Assembly: GCF_001542405.1 (NCBI RefSeq)
Contig: NZ_LNCD01000091.1
Coordinates: 41,526 to 105,525, forward strand
DNA length: 64,000 nt
Direction: 5' to 3'
Origin: Rhizobium altiplani
GTDB lineage: Bacteria > Pseudomonadota > Alphaproteobacteria > Rhizobiales > Rhizobiaceae
The position numbers and the translations under genes were made by a program. Below, in pieces: positions 34,722-43,239 of this stretch (within the stretch, counting starts at the first letter, position 1; each line of letters begins with the position of its first letter). Below the pieces are notes generated by a model. The model was not told where the DNA came from and did not search any database. It was given only the letters and a program-made list of their open reading frames with translations.

Positions 34722-36296
34722 ATGAACAAGCAGCACCTTTTATTCGGCCCCTTCGAGTTCATTACCGAGAACGGATGCCTTCTCCGTGATAACAGGCCTG
34801 TCGCCATCGGCGCCCGCGGCGCTTCGCTGCTTGCCGTTCTGCTCGCGGCAGATGGGCGCATCGTCGCCAAGTCGGCGCTGATGGATGCTGTTTGGCCGGG
34901 CCTCGCCGTCGAGGAGAGTAATCTTTCCGTTCAGATTGCTGCCCTTCGCAAGCTGCTCGGCCCGGCATCAGACGGCGGCGACTGGATCGTTACGGTCCCA
35001 CGGGTGGGATACAGATTTTCCGGTCCGGTGGAGGGCCGGACCGACGGACCCGGTAGCGCAGGGCATGCGGAGGCGAGATCCAGCCCCGCGATCGCAGTAC
35101 TGCCTTTCGAGGATCTTGGCGGAGATGCCGAGAGACAATATCTGGCCGACGGTATCGCCGACGACCTGATCATGGCGCTCGCCCGCTTCCGATGGTTCCG
35201 CGTCGCGTCGCGTGGGGCGAGTTTCGCAAGGAGAAATGGCCCGAGGGATCCGAAGTCTATCGCGCACGAACTTGGCGTTGATTTTCTGGTGGATGGAGCC
35301 ATCCGGCATACCTGCGATCGGATGCGGATATCGGTTTACCTTGCCGACGCAATGAAGGACGTCACTGTCTGGTCCGAACATTACGATCTTCAGGTGGCCG
35401 AGGTATTTGCAGTGCAGGACGCCATCGCCGAGCGGATTGCAGCGGCGGTCGAGCCGGAGCTGCTGTTGCGGCATGGACTTCAGGTTGCTCCGCACACCGG
35501 CAACGTGACCGCATGGGACCTTGTACGGCAAGGTACATTCAATTTTCACAAGGTAACGCAGCCAACCCATCTTCTCGCAAGGCGACTCTTCCGGGAGGCC
35601 GCGGAGCTCGATCCCATGCTTCCAGAGGCGCAGATCTGGCGGGCACGGGTCAACGCAGGCCTCATCGCCTATGGCTGGACAGAAAATCCCGCCGCGGACG
35701 GGAAGGAAGGACTCGATGCGGCCTTGCGGGCGATATATCTCGACGCCCGAAATCCGTATGCGCACTATGCGCTGGCGATTGTGTCGGCCTACACAGGCAG
35801 GGCTGACCAGGCGATACTCGCAGCCGAGCGGTCCATCGAACTCGGTCCTAGCTTCGCCTTGGGGTATCTCGTCCTCGGCATGGCCCGCCTTTTCGTGGGC
35901 GATGCGGCCGGCGCGCGAAAGCCACTGGCTCGGGGCCTCGAACTCAACCCCCATGATCCGCAGAATGCGGCCTGGTTCAGTTTCTTGATGCTTGCGCTGT
36001 TCTTTTCGGGCGACGTCGAGGGCGCACTTGATACGGGACGAATGGCGCTAAAGGCGCGGCCTGACTGGCCGGCGCTGCTCCGCATTCAGGCGTGCTGCCA
36101 CACGGCGTTGGGACATAGTCAGGAGGCTCGCCGTTTCTCCGCCGCTGTAGGCGATCTCCCGGAGCCTGCCGGCGATGCGCTTGGTCCGTTCAGAGATAGC
36201 AACAAGGAATGGGCGACCCGTCTCGAGGGCCTGCTGCAAGAGGCAGAACATCAAACGACCGGTTCCGGTCGTAACGCCATCTTTCCTGAAGACTAG
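34722..36296 (+). CDS. Winged-helix regulator with TolB-like and TPR domains
   Basis: This 524-residue protein combines an N-terminal OmpR/PhoB-type winged helix (residues 3-98: GARGASLLAVLLAADGRIV, VDAVWPG-like turn, VPRVGYRFSG) with a middle TolB-N/FlgO-like domain (ADGIADDLIMALARFRWFRV) and C-terminal TPR repeats (about 290-490). There is no membrane helix, unlike CadC. This architecture is common in rhizobial soluble regulators with adenylate-cyclase-like relatives. The 119-bp gap to the divergent cupin gene suggests it controls that unit. The ligand is unknown. Confidence 0.8.
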   Translation: MNKQHLLFGPFEFITENGCLLRDNRPVAIGARGASLLAVLLAADGRIVAKSALMDAVWPGLAVEESNLSVQIAALRKLLGPASDGGDWIVTVPRVGYRFSGPVEGRTDGPGSAGHAEARSSPAIAVLPFEDLGGDAERQYLADGIADDLIMALARFRWFRVASRGASFARRNGPRDPKSIAHELGVDFLVDGAIRHTCDRMRISVYLADAMKDVTVWSEHYDLQVAEVFAVQDAIAERIAAAVEPELLLRHGLQVAPHTGNVTAWDLVRQGTFNFHKVTQPTHLLARRLFREAAELDPMLPEAQIWRARVNAGLIAYGWTENPAADGKEGLDAALRAIYLDARNPYAHYALAIVSAYTGRADQAILAAERSIELGPSFALGYLVLGMARLFVGDAAGARKPLARGLELNPHDPQNAAWFSFLMLALFFSGDVEGALDTGRMALKARPDWPALLRIQACCHTALGHSQEARRFSAAVGDLPEPAGDALGPFRDSNKEWATRLEGLLQEAEHQTTGSGRNAIFPED

Positions 36297-36544
36297 ACAA
36301 ATGACCGCTTTCCACCCTCTCGCGACGTTCCTGCCGAGCGGCGGCAATAACGAAGCAGGTCAGCTCGAGACCTCAATCCGGATTGTTGAATGTCTGCTAT
36401 CGCTTTTCCCATGCCAGAAACGGCCAGTCCGCGTTCGGCCACAAGTCGGTCGCCCGTCGCGAGCGTGTCCAAGTCCACTCACGGCGCAAAGCTGCCGTGG
36501 TGGATGCTGGAAATCGGCTTGGTGCTGTTTCCTGAGCAATTCCA
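36297..36544. other. Non-coding stretch before rpmE
   Basis: I see no gene or strong structure here; short frames on both strands lack coding character. It closes the accessory-looking stretch that begins after the rcdA terminator. Confidence 0.4.
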
Positions 36545-36571
36545 CAAAAAAAGCCCCGCCGAAGCGGGGCT
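36545..36571 (-). terminator. Intrinsic terminator of rpmE
   Basis: AGCCCCGC-TTCG-GCGGGGCT on the minus strand is followed by TTTTTTTG. It begins 28 bp past the rpmE stop. Confidence 0.9.
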
Positions 36572-36598
36572 CTTTCAAACTCTGCCAAGCGACAGCGA

Positions 36599-36820
36599 TT
36601 AGAGGCCGAGGCCGCCGAAACGCTTGTTGAACTTGGAAACGCGACCGCCGCGGTCCATGAGCTGCTGGTTGCCACCAGTCCATGCCGGATGCGACTTGGA
36701 GTCGATTTCGAGGTTCATGACTGCGCCTTCAGAACCCCAGGTCGAGCGGGTTTCGTATTCGGTGCCGTCGGTCATGACTACCTTGATCGTGTGGTAGTCG
36801 GGATGGATATCTGCCTTCAT
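36599..36820 (-). CDS. rpmE: 50S ribosomal protein L31
   Basis: This 73-residue protein is bacterial L31 (MKADIHPDYHTIKVVMTDGTE; SHPAWTGGNQ; GRVSKFNKRFGGL). The zinc-binding CxxC cysteines of type C+ L31 are absent, so it is a zinc-independent form, as is usual in rhizobia. AGGAAG lies 6-7 bp before ATG 36818-36820. It is divergent from the ABC exporter gene. Confidence 0.95.
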   Translation of the reverse strand: MKADIHPDYHTIKVVMTDGTEYETRSTWGSEGAVMNLEIDSKSHPAWTGGNQQLMDRGGRVSKFNKRFGGLGL

Positions 36821-36989
36821 AACAATCTTCCTGCCATGCAACGTCCAATTTGACGCATATTCGTTGCGACAAGAGGACCGATTGAATAAATGAAGCCGCA
36901 GACGCAAAAGGCTACGGCTTCCCATTAGGATGGGCTGCCTATACATGAAGGCCGGCAGGATAACAAGAGCCATCAGCCGCGGATGAGCG

Positions 36990-38816
36990 GTGTCGAAGGC
37001 GATCGGAGACGAATTGGCATACGCAGGGCAACCCGGGGAAAAGAAGTCTCGTTCGCTGAAGCCGCTAGGCAGGTTGACACCCTATGTGATGCACTATCGC
37101 GGCATGGTCACAGGGGCGCTTGCCGCCCTGGCACTTGCCGCTGTCACTTCGCTTGCTCTGCCGCTCGCCGTCCGCCGCATGATCGACCATGGCTTCACAC
37201 AGGCCGACGGCAGTTTCATCAACAGTTATTTCCTGATGCTGATGATTATGGCGATCGTGCTCGCCATCGCGAGCGCCCTTCGCTACTACTTCGTCATCAC
37301 CCTTGGTGAGCGTGTGGTATCCGATTTGCGCCGCGATGTTTTCAATCACGTCACGCGCCTGTCGCCCTCGTTCTTCGACGTCAACCAGTCCGGCGAGATC
37401 GTCTCGCGCCTGACGGCGGACACGACGCAGATCAAGTCGGCTGTCGGCGCGACGGCCTCCGTCGCCCTGCGCAACCTCATTCTCTGTCTCGGCGCGATGG
37501 GCATGATGATCGTGACGTCGCCAAAGCTGTCCAGCCTGGTGATCGGTGCGATCCCGTTGATCGTCTTTCCGTTGGTCGGCTTCGGTCGCTCCGTCCGGAA
37601 GCGCTCGCGCTCGGCTCAGGATACGCTGGCCGACGCCTCTGCTTTCGCCAACGAAACGATTGCGGCCAGCCGCACCGTCCAGGCCTTCGGGGGCGAGGAT
37701 GCCGCCGCCTCGCGTTACGGGATGGCCGTCGAAACCGCCTATGACGCTGCCCGGGCCGCAATTCGCTCGCGCGCCCTGCTGACCGGCATCGCCATTACCC
37801 TCATCTTCGGCAGCGTCGTCGCCGTTCTCTGGGTCGGCGCCCATAACGTCCTCGCCGGCACGTTGTCGCCAGGCACTCTTGGCCAGTTTCTTCTCTACTC
37901 CGTCATCGCCGCAGGCTCGCTCGGCGCACTCTCCGAGGTATGGGGCGAACTCTCGCAGGCCGCGGGAGCGGCCGATCGGCTGACGGAATTGCTCGACGAG
38001 GTTTCCCCGATTTCCGCACCGCCTGCGCCCGTTGCCTTGCCCGCTCCGGCGCAAGGCCGTGTCCAGTTTACCGACGTGCATTTCGCCTATCCCTCACGGC
38101 CGGAGCGATCCGCGCTGCATGGCTTGAATTTCGGCGTCGCTCCCGGCGAAACCGTCGCGATCGTTGGCCCCTCCGGCGCCGGAAAAAGCACCGTCTTCTC
38201 GCTGCTGCTGCGCTTCTATGACCCGCAGAAGGGCGCCGTGATGATCGACGGAGTAGATGCACGCAGCAGCGACCCCGACGAACTGCGCAAGCGCCTAGCG
38301 ATCGTGCCCCAGGACGTCACGATCTTTGCGGCTTCCATTCACGACAACATCGCCTTCGGCCGTCCCGAGGCAAGCCGCGAAGAGGTGCGGGCCGCCGCGA
38401 TCGCTGCACAGGCCGACGAATTCATCGCTCGTTTGGAGAAGGGATACGACACCGAGGTGGGCGAGCGCGGCATCACGCTTTCCGGCGGTCAACGCCAGCG
38501 CATCGCCATCGCCCGCGCCATCCTCAAGGACGCACCGGTCCTGCTTCTCGACGAAGCGACGTCGGCCCTGGACGCCGAAAGCGAAACGCTTGTGCAGAAG
38601 GCCCTCGACGGGTTGATGACCGGCCGCACCACGCTCGTCATCGCCCATCGCCTCGCGACCGTGCTGAAGGCCGACCGTATCCTCGTCATGGATCAGGGAC
38701 GCCTTGTCGAAGAGGGAACACATCAGAGCCTCATCAGAGAGGGCGGCATATACGCCAAGCTTGCGAGGCTGCAGTTCGAAACCGGCGCCGGGGACTTTCT
38801 CGCCGCTGCAAGATGA
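36990..38816 (+). CDS. MsbA-like ABC exporter (fused permease and ATPase)
   Basis: This 608-residue half-transporter has six N-terminal helices (about 38-320) and a C-terminal nucleotide-binding domain. Walker A is GPSGAGKST, the Q loop is VPQDVTIF, the signature is LSGGQRQR, Walker B is VLLLDEATSALD and the switch histidine is in IAHRLATV. It works as a homodimer. The family includes lipid A flippases and multidrug exporters; the substrate is not given by sequence. The start is GTG 36990, as the nearby ATG 36983 is out of frame. Confidence 0.9.
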   Translation: MSKAIGDELAYAGQPGEKKSRSLKPLGRLTPYVMHYRGMVTGALAALALAAVTSLALPLAVRRMIDHGFTQADGSFINSYFLMLMIMAIVLAIASALRYYFVITLGERVVSDLRRDVFNHVTRLSPSFFDVNQSGEIVSRLTADTTQIKSAVGATASVALRNLILCLGAMGMMIVTSPKLSSLVIGAIPLIVFPLVGFGRSVRKRSRSAQDTLADASAFANETIAASRTVQAFGGEDAAASRYGMAVETAYDAARAAIRSRALLTGIAITLIFGSVVAVLWVGAHNVLAGTLSPGTLGQFLLYSVIAAGSLGALSEVWGELSQAAGAADRLTELLDEVSPISAPPAPVALPAPAQGRVQFTDVHFAYPSRPERSALHGLNFGVAPGETVAIVGPSGAGKSTVFSLLLRFYDPQKGAVMIDGVDARSSDPDELRKRLAIVPQDVTIFAASIHDNIAFGRPEASREEVRAAAIAAQADEFIARLEKGYDTEVGERGITLSGGQRQRIAIARAILKDAPVLLLDEATSALDAESETLVQKALDGLMTGRTTLVIAHRLATVLKADRILVMDQGRLVEEGTHQSLIREGGIYAKLARLQFETGAGDFLAAAR

Positions 38817-38870
38817 TTGCCTGACCACACGCTCTTCCTCGACCCCCGGCCTCCGCCGGTTGCAACGGCG

Positions 38871-38915
38871 TGTAATCTTTGCGTGTATATTGACATAATG
38901 CACGCAAAGATTACA
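38871..38915. repeat. 15-bp perfect inverted repeat enclosing a TTGACA
   Basis: TGTAATCTTTGCGTG (38871-38885) and CACGCAAAGATTACA (38901-38915) are exact inverse complements, with a 15-base spacer that contains TTGACA at 38890-38895. It lies 50 bp before the next gene. No T-run follows, so it is not a terminator; an operator or RNA hairpin is more likely. Confidence 0.6.
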
Positions 38916-38965
38916 CCCGGTTTATGGGTGAACGCCATGTCGTCGCGTTCTGAGGGGAGGCTCAG

Positions 38966-39409
38966 TTGAACTCGATAAGCTTTGCAGAGATGCTAGTCGT
39001 ACTCGTCGCCGTAGCCGTCGTCATGTCGATGCTGCTGTGCTATCGCTCGCTGCGGGAGGCCCGGGATTGGTCGCTCACCGATGCCTCGTCGGAGGGAGTC
39101 GCCTTGACGAAGACTGATACGGCCGGAAACGCCATTGATGCCGCGGGCAATGCGCTCGCAGCAGGGCAAGTCCCTCTCACCGTCACGATGATGAAGGCGA
39201 GCTCGAGCCGCTTTATCGCGCTTGTCGGAACCGTCGCGATCCTGATGATCTATGTCGGCTTTGGCCTTGCCTGCCTCCATCGCTTCGCCAGCGGCAACGA
39301 GATCCCCGATATGACGAAGGGCGCCAACTTCTTCTATTCCGGCCTGGTGCTCTTCGCGCCCTACCTGATCAACAAGTTTTCGTCGGTCTTCTCGATCTTC
39401 AAACCGTAA
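38966..39409 (+). CDS. Hypothetical membrane protein
   Basis: This 147-residue protein has three predicted helices: MLVVLVAVAVVMSMLLCY (about 9-26), FIALVGTVAILMIYVGFGL (about 83-101) and a weaker one near 120-138. The loop between the first two has GNAIDAAGNALAAG, a small repeat. I recognise no family. The start, TTG or ATG, is uncertain; I use 38966, which follows GAGGGGAGGCTCAG. A striking inverted repeat lies just upstream and may regulate it. Confidence 0.6.
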   Translation: MNSISFAEMLVVLVAVAVVMSMLLCYRSLREARDWSLTDASSEGVALTKTDTAGNAIDAAGNALAAGQVPLTVTMMKASSSRFIALVGTVAILMIYVGFGLACLHRFASGNEIPDMTKGANFFYSGLVLFAPYLINKFSSVFSIFKP

Positions 39410-39559
39410 GACCTATACATCAGGGGCGTATGTCGTCCCTGACGGCCCGTCAGTCGCGTCGGTTGCAAAGCGCGCAAATATCCCGATGGAATAGTTGCGT
39501 TTTTTGTTCTAGGCTGCACCTGCAGATAGGACAACATCCTGATTCCGGGAGAAAAATCG

Positions 39560-39748
39560 ATGTATAAGTTCGAAGTTTACAAGGACAAGGCTGGCGAGTT
39601 CCGTTTCCGTTTCAAAGCTCCGAATGGCGAAGCCATGTTCGGCTCCGAAGGCTATAAAGCCAAGGCATCGGCGCTCAGCGCCATCGAATCCATCAAGAAG
39701 AATTCTCCCGGCGCAGAAGTCGTCGACACGACGAAGGCTGAGGCCTGA
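39560..39748 (+). CDS. DUF1508/YegP-family small protein
   Basis: This 62-residue protein is a single DUF1508 unit: FEVYKDKAGEFRFRFKAPNGE followed by GYKAKASALSAIESIKKN. Proteins of this fold are small alpha/beta units of unknown role, found alone or as tandem repeats. GGGAGAAAAATCG precedes ATG 39560. A shared terminator separates it from the convergent flavoprotein gene. Confidence 0.85.
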   Translation: MYKFEVYKDKAGEFRFRFKAPNGEAMFGSEGYKAKASALSAIESIKKNSPGAEVVDTTKAEA

Positions 39749-39754
39749 TCACAT

Positions 39755-39780
39755 AAGGCGGCGCCACAAACGCCGCCTTT
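39755..39780 (+). terminator. Terminator between DUF1508 gene and flavoprotein gene
   Basis: AAGGCGGCG pairs with CGCCGCCTT around CCACAAA. It is followed by a short T-run. The last bases coincide with the stop of the opposing gene. Confidence 0.7.
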
Positions 39781-41419
39781 AAACTGCCCGCCCGGCTACC
39801 CTGGCGGAAAAGATGCAGCCGCCGAGGAAGGTTCCCTCGAGCGCATTGTATCCGTGCATACCTCCACCACCAAAACCCGCCACTTCACCCGCCGCATAAA
39901 GCCCCGGAACCGGATCGCCACCATGGCCGATCACGCGCGTGGATAGATCCGTCTCCAGACCACCGAGCGACTTGCGTGTCAGGATGTGCAGCCGCACGGC
40001 AATGAGCGGCCCGGCCCTGGGGTCAAGCAGTGCATGCGGCCTGGCCGTCCGCATCAAGCGATCCCCGAGATAGCGTCGCGCCCCGCGAATGGCGACCACC
40101 TGTGCGTCCTTGGCAAAGGGATTGGCGAACTCCCTGTCGCGCGCCTCGATCTGCGTTCTGAGGCGGCTCGCATCCACACGTTTTTCACCCGTCAACCCGT
40201 TCATGCCGTCGACAAGCGATTCCAGCGTGTCGCGAACGACGAAATCCTCGCCTTTGTCCATGAACGCACGAACCGGCCCCGGCGGCTCCTTGCCCAACCG
40301 CTTGAGAAGCAGGCGGATATCCTTGCCCGTGATATCGGGATTCTGCTCGGAACCGGAAAGGGCAAACTCCTTCTTAATGATTGCCTTGGTCAGGATGAAC
40401 CAGCTGTGGTCCTGCCCGGTTGCGCAGATCGCCTTCAGAGACCCCAGCGTATCGAAGCCGGGCATCGCTGGCGGAGTAAAGCGGTTACCCCAGGCGTCGC
40501 ACCAGAAGGAGGAGGGACCCGGCAGGATGCGTATGCCGTGATTGCGCCAGATCGGGTCCCAATTCCTCACGCCCTCCGTGTAGTGCCACATCCGATCCGA
40601 ATTGATCTCCCGCCCGCCAGCACGCTCGGCGATCTCGATCATTCGACCGTCTACATGGGCGGGCACGCCGGCGACCATTTTGGCCGGGGGCCGCCCCAAC
40701 CTATCGACCGGCCATCTCCGGCGCACCGCGTCGTGATTACCCCCGATACCCCCTGATGTGACGATCGTCGCGCCGGCCCGAACCTCGAAGAGCGCCGAAA
40801 AGATACGGTTTGTCTCCCGCCCTCGCACGGAAGCATCGGGCTGAAGGACCGAGCCGCGGGCGCCGCAGACGACGCCGTCCTGAACGAGAAGATCATCCAC
40901 CTGATGCCGGAACAGAAGCGTAACAAGGCCCTTCGCTTCCGCTTCGCGCACGCGGCGAACAAAGGGGGCAAGCACAGCCGGCCCGGTTCCCCAGGTCACA
41001 TGAAAGCGCGGCACGGAGTTTCCGTGGCCATGCGCCAAGCCGCCTCCCCGCTCGGCCCAACCGACCACCGGGAACCAGCGCATTCCCTGCTGATAAAGCC
41101 ATGAACGCTTTTCGCCTGCGGCGAACTCCAGATAGGCCTCTGCCCAGCGACGCGGCCAATAGTCTTCCGGCCTGTCGAATGACGCGGACCCCATCCAGTC
41201 CTGTCGCGCCAGGCCGAGGTTGTCGCGAATGCCCAGCAGCCGCTGTTCAGGGCTGTCGACGAAGAACAGCCCGCCCAGAGACCAGAATGCCTGCCCACCG
41301 ACGCTCTGTTCGCCCTCCTGCTCGACGATGCAGACCTTCCGTCCGCGCTCCGCTGCCTCCGCCGCCGCCACAAGCCCGGCAAGTCCTGCGCCGATGACCA
41401 GCACATCACATTCAATCAA
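39779..41419 (-). CDS. FAD-binding dehydrogenase (fumarate reductase/KSTD-like)
   Basis: This flavoprotein of about 546 residues opens with the dinucleotide motif DVLVIGAGLAGLVAAAEAAERG and closes with GLYAAGEVAGFGGGGMHGYN and GTFLGGCIFSGR-like sequence, the layout of the fumarate reductase/3-ketosteroid dehydrogenase group. It lacks the heme or iron-sulfur partner of respiratory fumarate reductases. Two TTG starts are possible; 41419 has GGGGGAGA at normal spacing, while 41434 overlaps that site, so I prefer 41419. The substrate is unknown; steroid activity should not be assumed. Confidence 0.82.
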   Translation of the reverse strand: MIECDVLVIGAGLAGLVAAAEAAERGRKVCIVEQEGEQSVGGQAFWSLGGLFFVDSPEQRLLGIRDNLGLARQDWMGSASFDRPEDYWPRRWAEAYLEFAAGEKRSWLYQQGMRWFPVVGWAERGGGLAHGHGNSVPRFHVTWGTGPAVLAPFVRRVREAEAKGLVTLLFRHQVDDLLVQDGVVCGARGSVLQPDASVRGRETNRIFSALFEVRAGATIVTSGGIGGNHDAVRRRWPVDRLGRPPAKMVAGVPAHVDGRMIEIAERAGGREINSDRMWHYTEGVRNWDPIWRNHGIRILPGPSSFWCDAWGNRFTPPAMPGFDTLGSLKAICATGQDHSWFILTKAIIKKEFALSGSEQNPDITGKDIRLLLKRLGKEPPGPVRAFMDKGEDFVVRDTLESLVDGMNGLTGEKRVDASRLRTQIEARDREFANPFAKDAQVVAIRGARRYLGDRLMRTARPHALLDPRAGPLIAVRLHILTRKSLGGLETDLSTRVIGHGGDPVPGLYAAGEVAGFGGGGMHGYNALEGTFLGGCIFSARVAGRAV

Positions 41420-41640
41420 AGCATTCTCCCCCAAACGCCACGAGCCTACGCGGAGCCCCGCCCGGCGACAACGCCACTTTTCCGCCGTGAGATTTTTTTG
41501 GCCGGATGTCGAAATGAGCCAACGCCGAGTCTCATTCTCTCGGAACGGTCTACCGCCGATCCCCCAAGCGTTGCAGCTTTCTGCTTTTGGTTCTTAGATG
41601 CCTGCACGCCGGTCAACACAACCATTCTGGAGGAATACAC

Positions 41641-41979
41641 ATGCAATACGCGCTCATCGTTCGCGAATCGTCGCGGGATTTTGCCCGCCGCGCCGATCCC
41701 ACCTACCGCGACGGCTGGATCGCCTACACGCAGGCTCTGATCCAAGCCGGCATCATGACCGGCGGCGCCGGCCTGACCGCACCCGAAACCGGCACGGTGG
41801 TGCGGCGCAAGGGCGAGGACCACGACGTGCAGGATGGTCCATACCCTCAGGGCAAGGAGCAGTTGGGAGGCTTCTATCTGATCGACGTACCGGACTTCGA
41901 TACGGCGCTCGAATGGGCGACCCGGGTTCCGGTCTCCGCAGAAGGTTCGGTCGAAGTGCGCCCTCGCCTTCAGATGTGA
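41641..41979 (+). CDS. YCII/DGPF-domain protein
   Basis: This 112-residue protein has the YCII fold with the DGPF-like motif QDGPYPQGKEQLGGFYLIDV. It has a conserved tandem arrangement with an ECF42 sigma factor, and the two are thought to act together. The catalytic or signalling role of DGPF proteins is unknown. TGGAGGAATACAC precedes ATG 41641. The sigma factor starts 7 bp after its stop. Confidence 0.87.
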   Translation: MQYALIVRESSRDFARRADPTYRDGWIAYTQALIQAGIMTGGAGLTAPETGTVVRRKGEDHDVQDGPYPQGKEQLGGFYLIDVPDFDTALEWATRVPVSAEGSVEVRPRLQM

Positions 41980-41986
41980 GGCGGAC

Positions 41987-43237
41987 ATGACGGTCGAAGC
42001 CGAACGCGTCGCCGAAAGGATGGCGCGTCAATCCTATGGCAAGCTGGTCGCCTTCCTGGCGGCCCGCTCCCGCGATCTGCCGGCCGCCGAGGATGCGTTG
42101 TCACAAGCGCTCGTCGATGCTCTGCGGGTCTGGCCGGAACGCGGCATCCCCGACAGGCCGGAGGCGTGGGTGCTGGTCACTGCGCGGCGCAACCTCATGC
42201 AAGCTGCACGCCATCGATCCGTTCGCGAGAATGCGCGACCAACGATCGTCCTGGCCTTCGAGGAGGCCGAGGCGAGGATGAACGAGGCGGCCACAGACGC
42301 GTTCCCCGACGAACGCCTGAAGCTGCTTTTCGCCTGCACTCATCCGCAAATCGACAAAGGCATTCACACGCCGCTGATGCTGCAAGTCGTGTTGGGCATC
42401 GACGCAAAAGCAATCGCGCAGGCCTTCGTGGTTTCGCCTGCCGCCATGGGCCAGCGGTTGGTCCGGGCCAAGGCGAACATTCGCGATACCGGCATCGGGT
42501 TTGCCATACCCGATCGACACTCTCTGCCCGAGCGTCTTTCCGCCGTTCTTTCCGCAATCTACGCGGCCTACGGGCTTGGTTGGGACGATCTCGATGGCGC
42601 CGATGGCGGTCGCAGTGGCCTTTCCAGCGAAGCCATCTGGCTCTGCCGGGCGCTGCTTTCAATGCTTCCCGAAGAGCCAGAGGTGATCGGTTTGCTTGCC
42701 CTGATGCTCTATTGCGAGGGTCGACGTGCCGCGCGGCACAATGCCGAGGGCGAGTACATCGCGCTCGACAAGCAGTCGACGGATCGCTGGAATGCGATCA
42801 TGCTCGCCGAAGCCGACACGCTGCTCCGCAAGGCCGGCGCCGCCAACCGCTTCGGTCCGTTCCAGTGCATGGCCGCCATTCAATCCGTTCATGCCGCCCG
42901 CCGGCTGACAGGCCTGACAGACTGGGACGCTCTCGTGATCTTGTATGATGCGCTGCTGATGATGCAGCCGACGATCGGCGCCCGCGTCAGCCGTGCCGCC
43001 GTCCTCGGTCGCACGAAGGGACCCAAAGCTGGGCTGGCGTCTCTCGACGCCATGGACGCAAAGGAAATCAGAGCCTACCAGCCCTATTGGGCCGTTCGCG
43101 CGCACTTGCTGACGGAAGTTGGAGACTATCCGGCGGCAGAGGCCGCCTACCTTTCGGCAATCGGCCTCAGCGACAGCCCGGCGGTGCGCTGTTTCCTGAT
43201 GGATCGCCTCACCGGCGTTCGGTCGGGCGTCGCGTAA
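41987..43237 (+). CDS. ECF42-type RNA polymerase sigma factor
   Basis: This 416-residue protein has sigma region 2 (residues 15-85, with DLPAAEDALSQALVDALRVWP) and region 4 (about 110-165) followed by a long C-terminal extension with TPR-like helices (DUF6596 type). This is the ECF42 architecture, which lacks an anti-sigma factor. The C-terminal extension is known to be needed for activity in this group. It directly follows its usual YCII/DGPF partner with 7 bp spacing. Target genes probably include the upstream YCII gene, but no promoter motif was verified. Confidence 0.87.
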   Translation: MTVEAERVAERMARQSYGKLVAFLAARSRDLPAAEDALSQALVDALRVWPERGIPDRPEAWVLVTARRNLMQAARHRSVRENARPTIVLAFEEAEARMNEAATDAFPDERLKLLFACTHPQIDKGIHTPLMLQVVLGIDAKAIAQAFVVSPAAMGQRLVRAKANIRDTGIGFAIPDRHSLPERLSAVLSAIYAAYGLGWDDLDGADGGRSGLSSEAIWLCRALLSMLPEEPEVIGLLALMLYCEGRRAARHNAEGEYIALDKQSTDRWNAIMLAEADTLLRKAGAANRFGPFQCMAAIQSVHAARRLTGLTDWDALVILYDALLMMQPTIGARVSRAAVLGRTKGPKAGLASLDAMDAKEIRAYQPYWAVRAHLLTEVGDYPAAEAAYLSAIGLSDSPAVRCFLMDRLTGVRSGVA

Positions 43238-43239
43238 CC

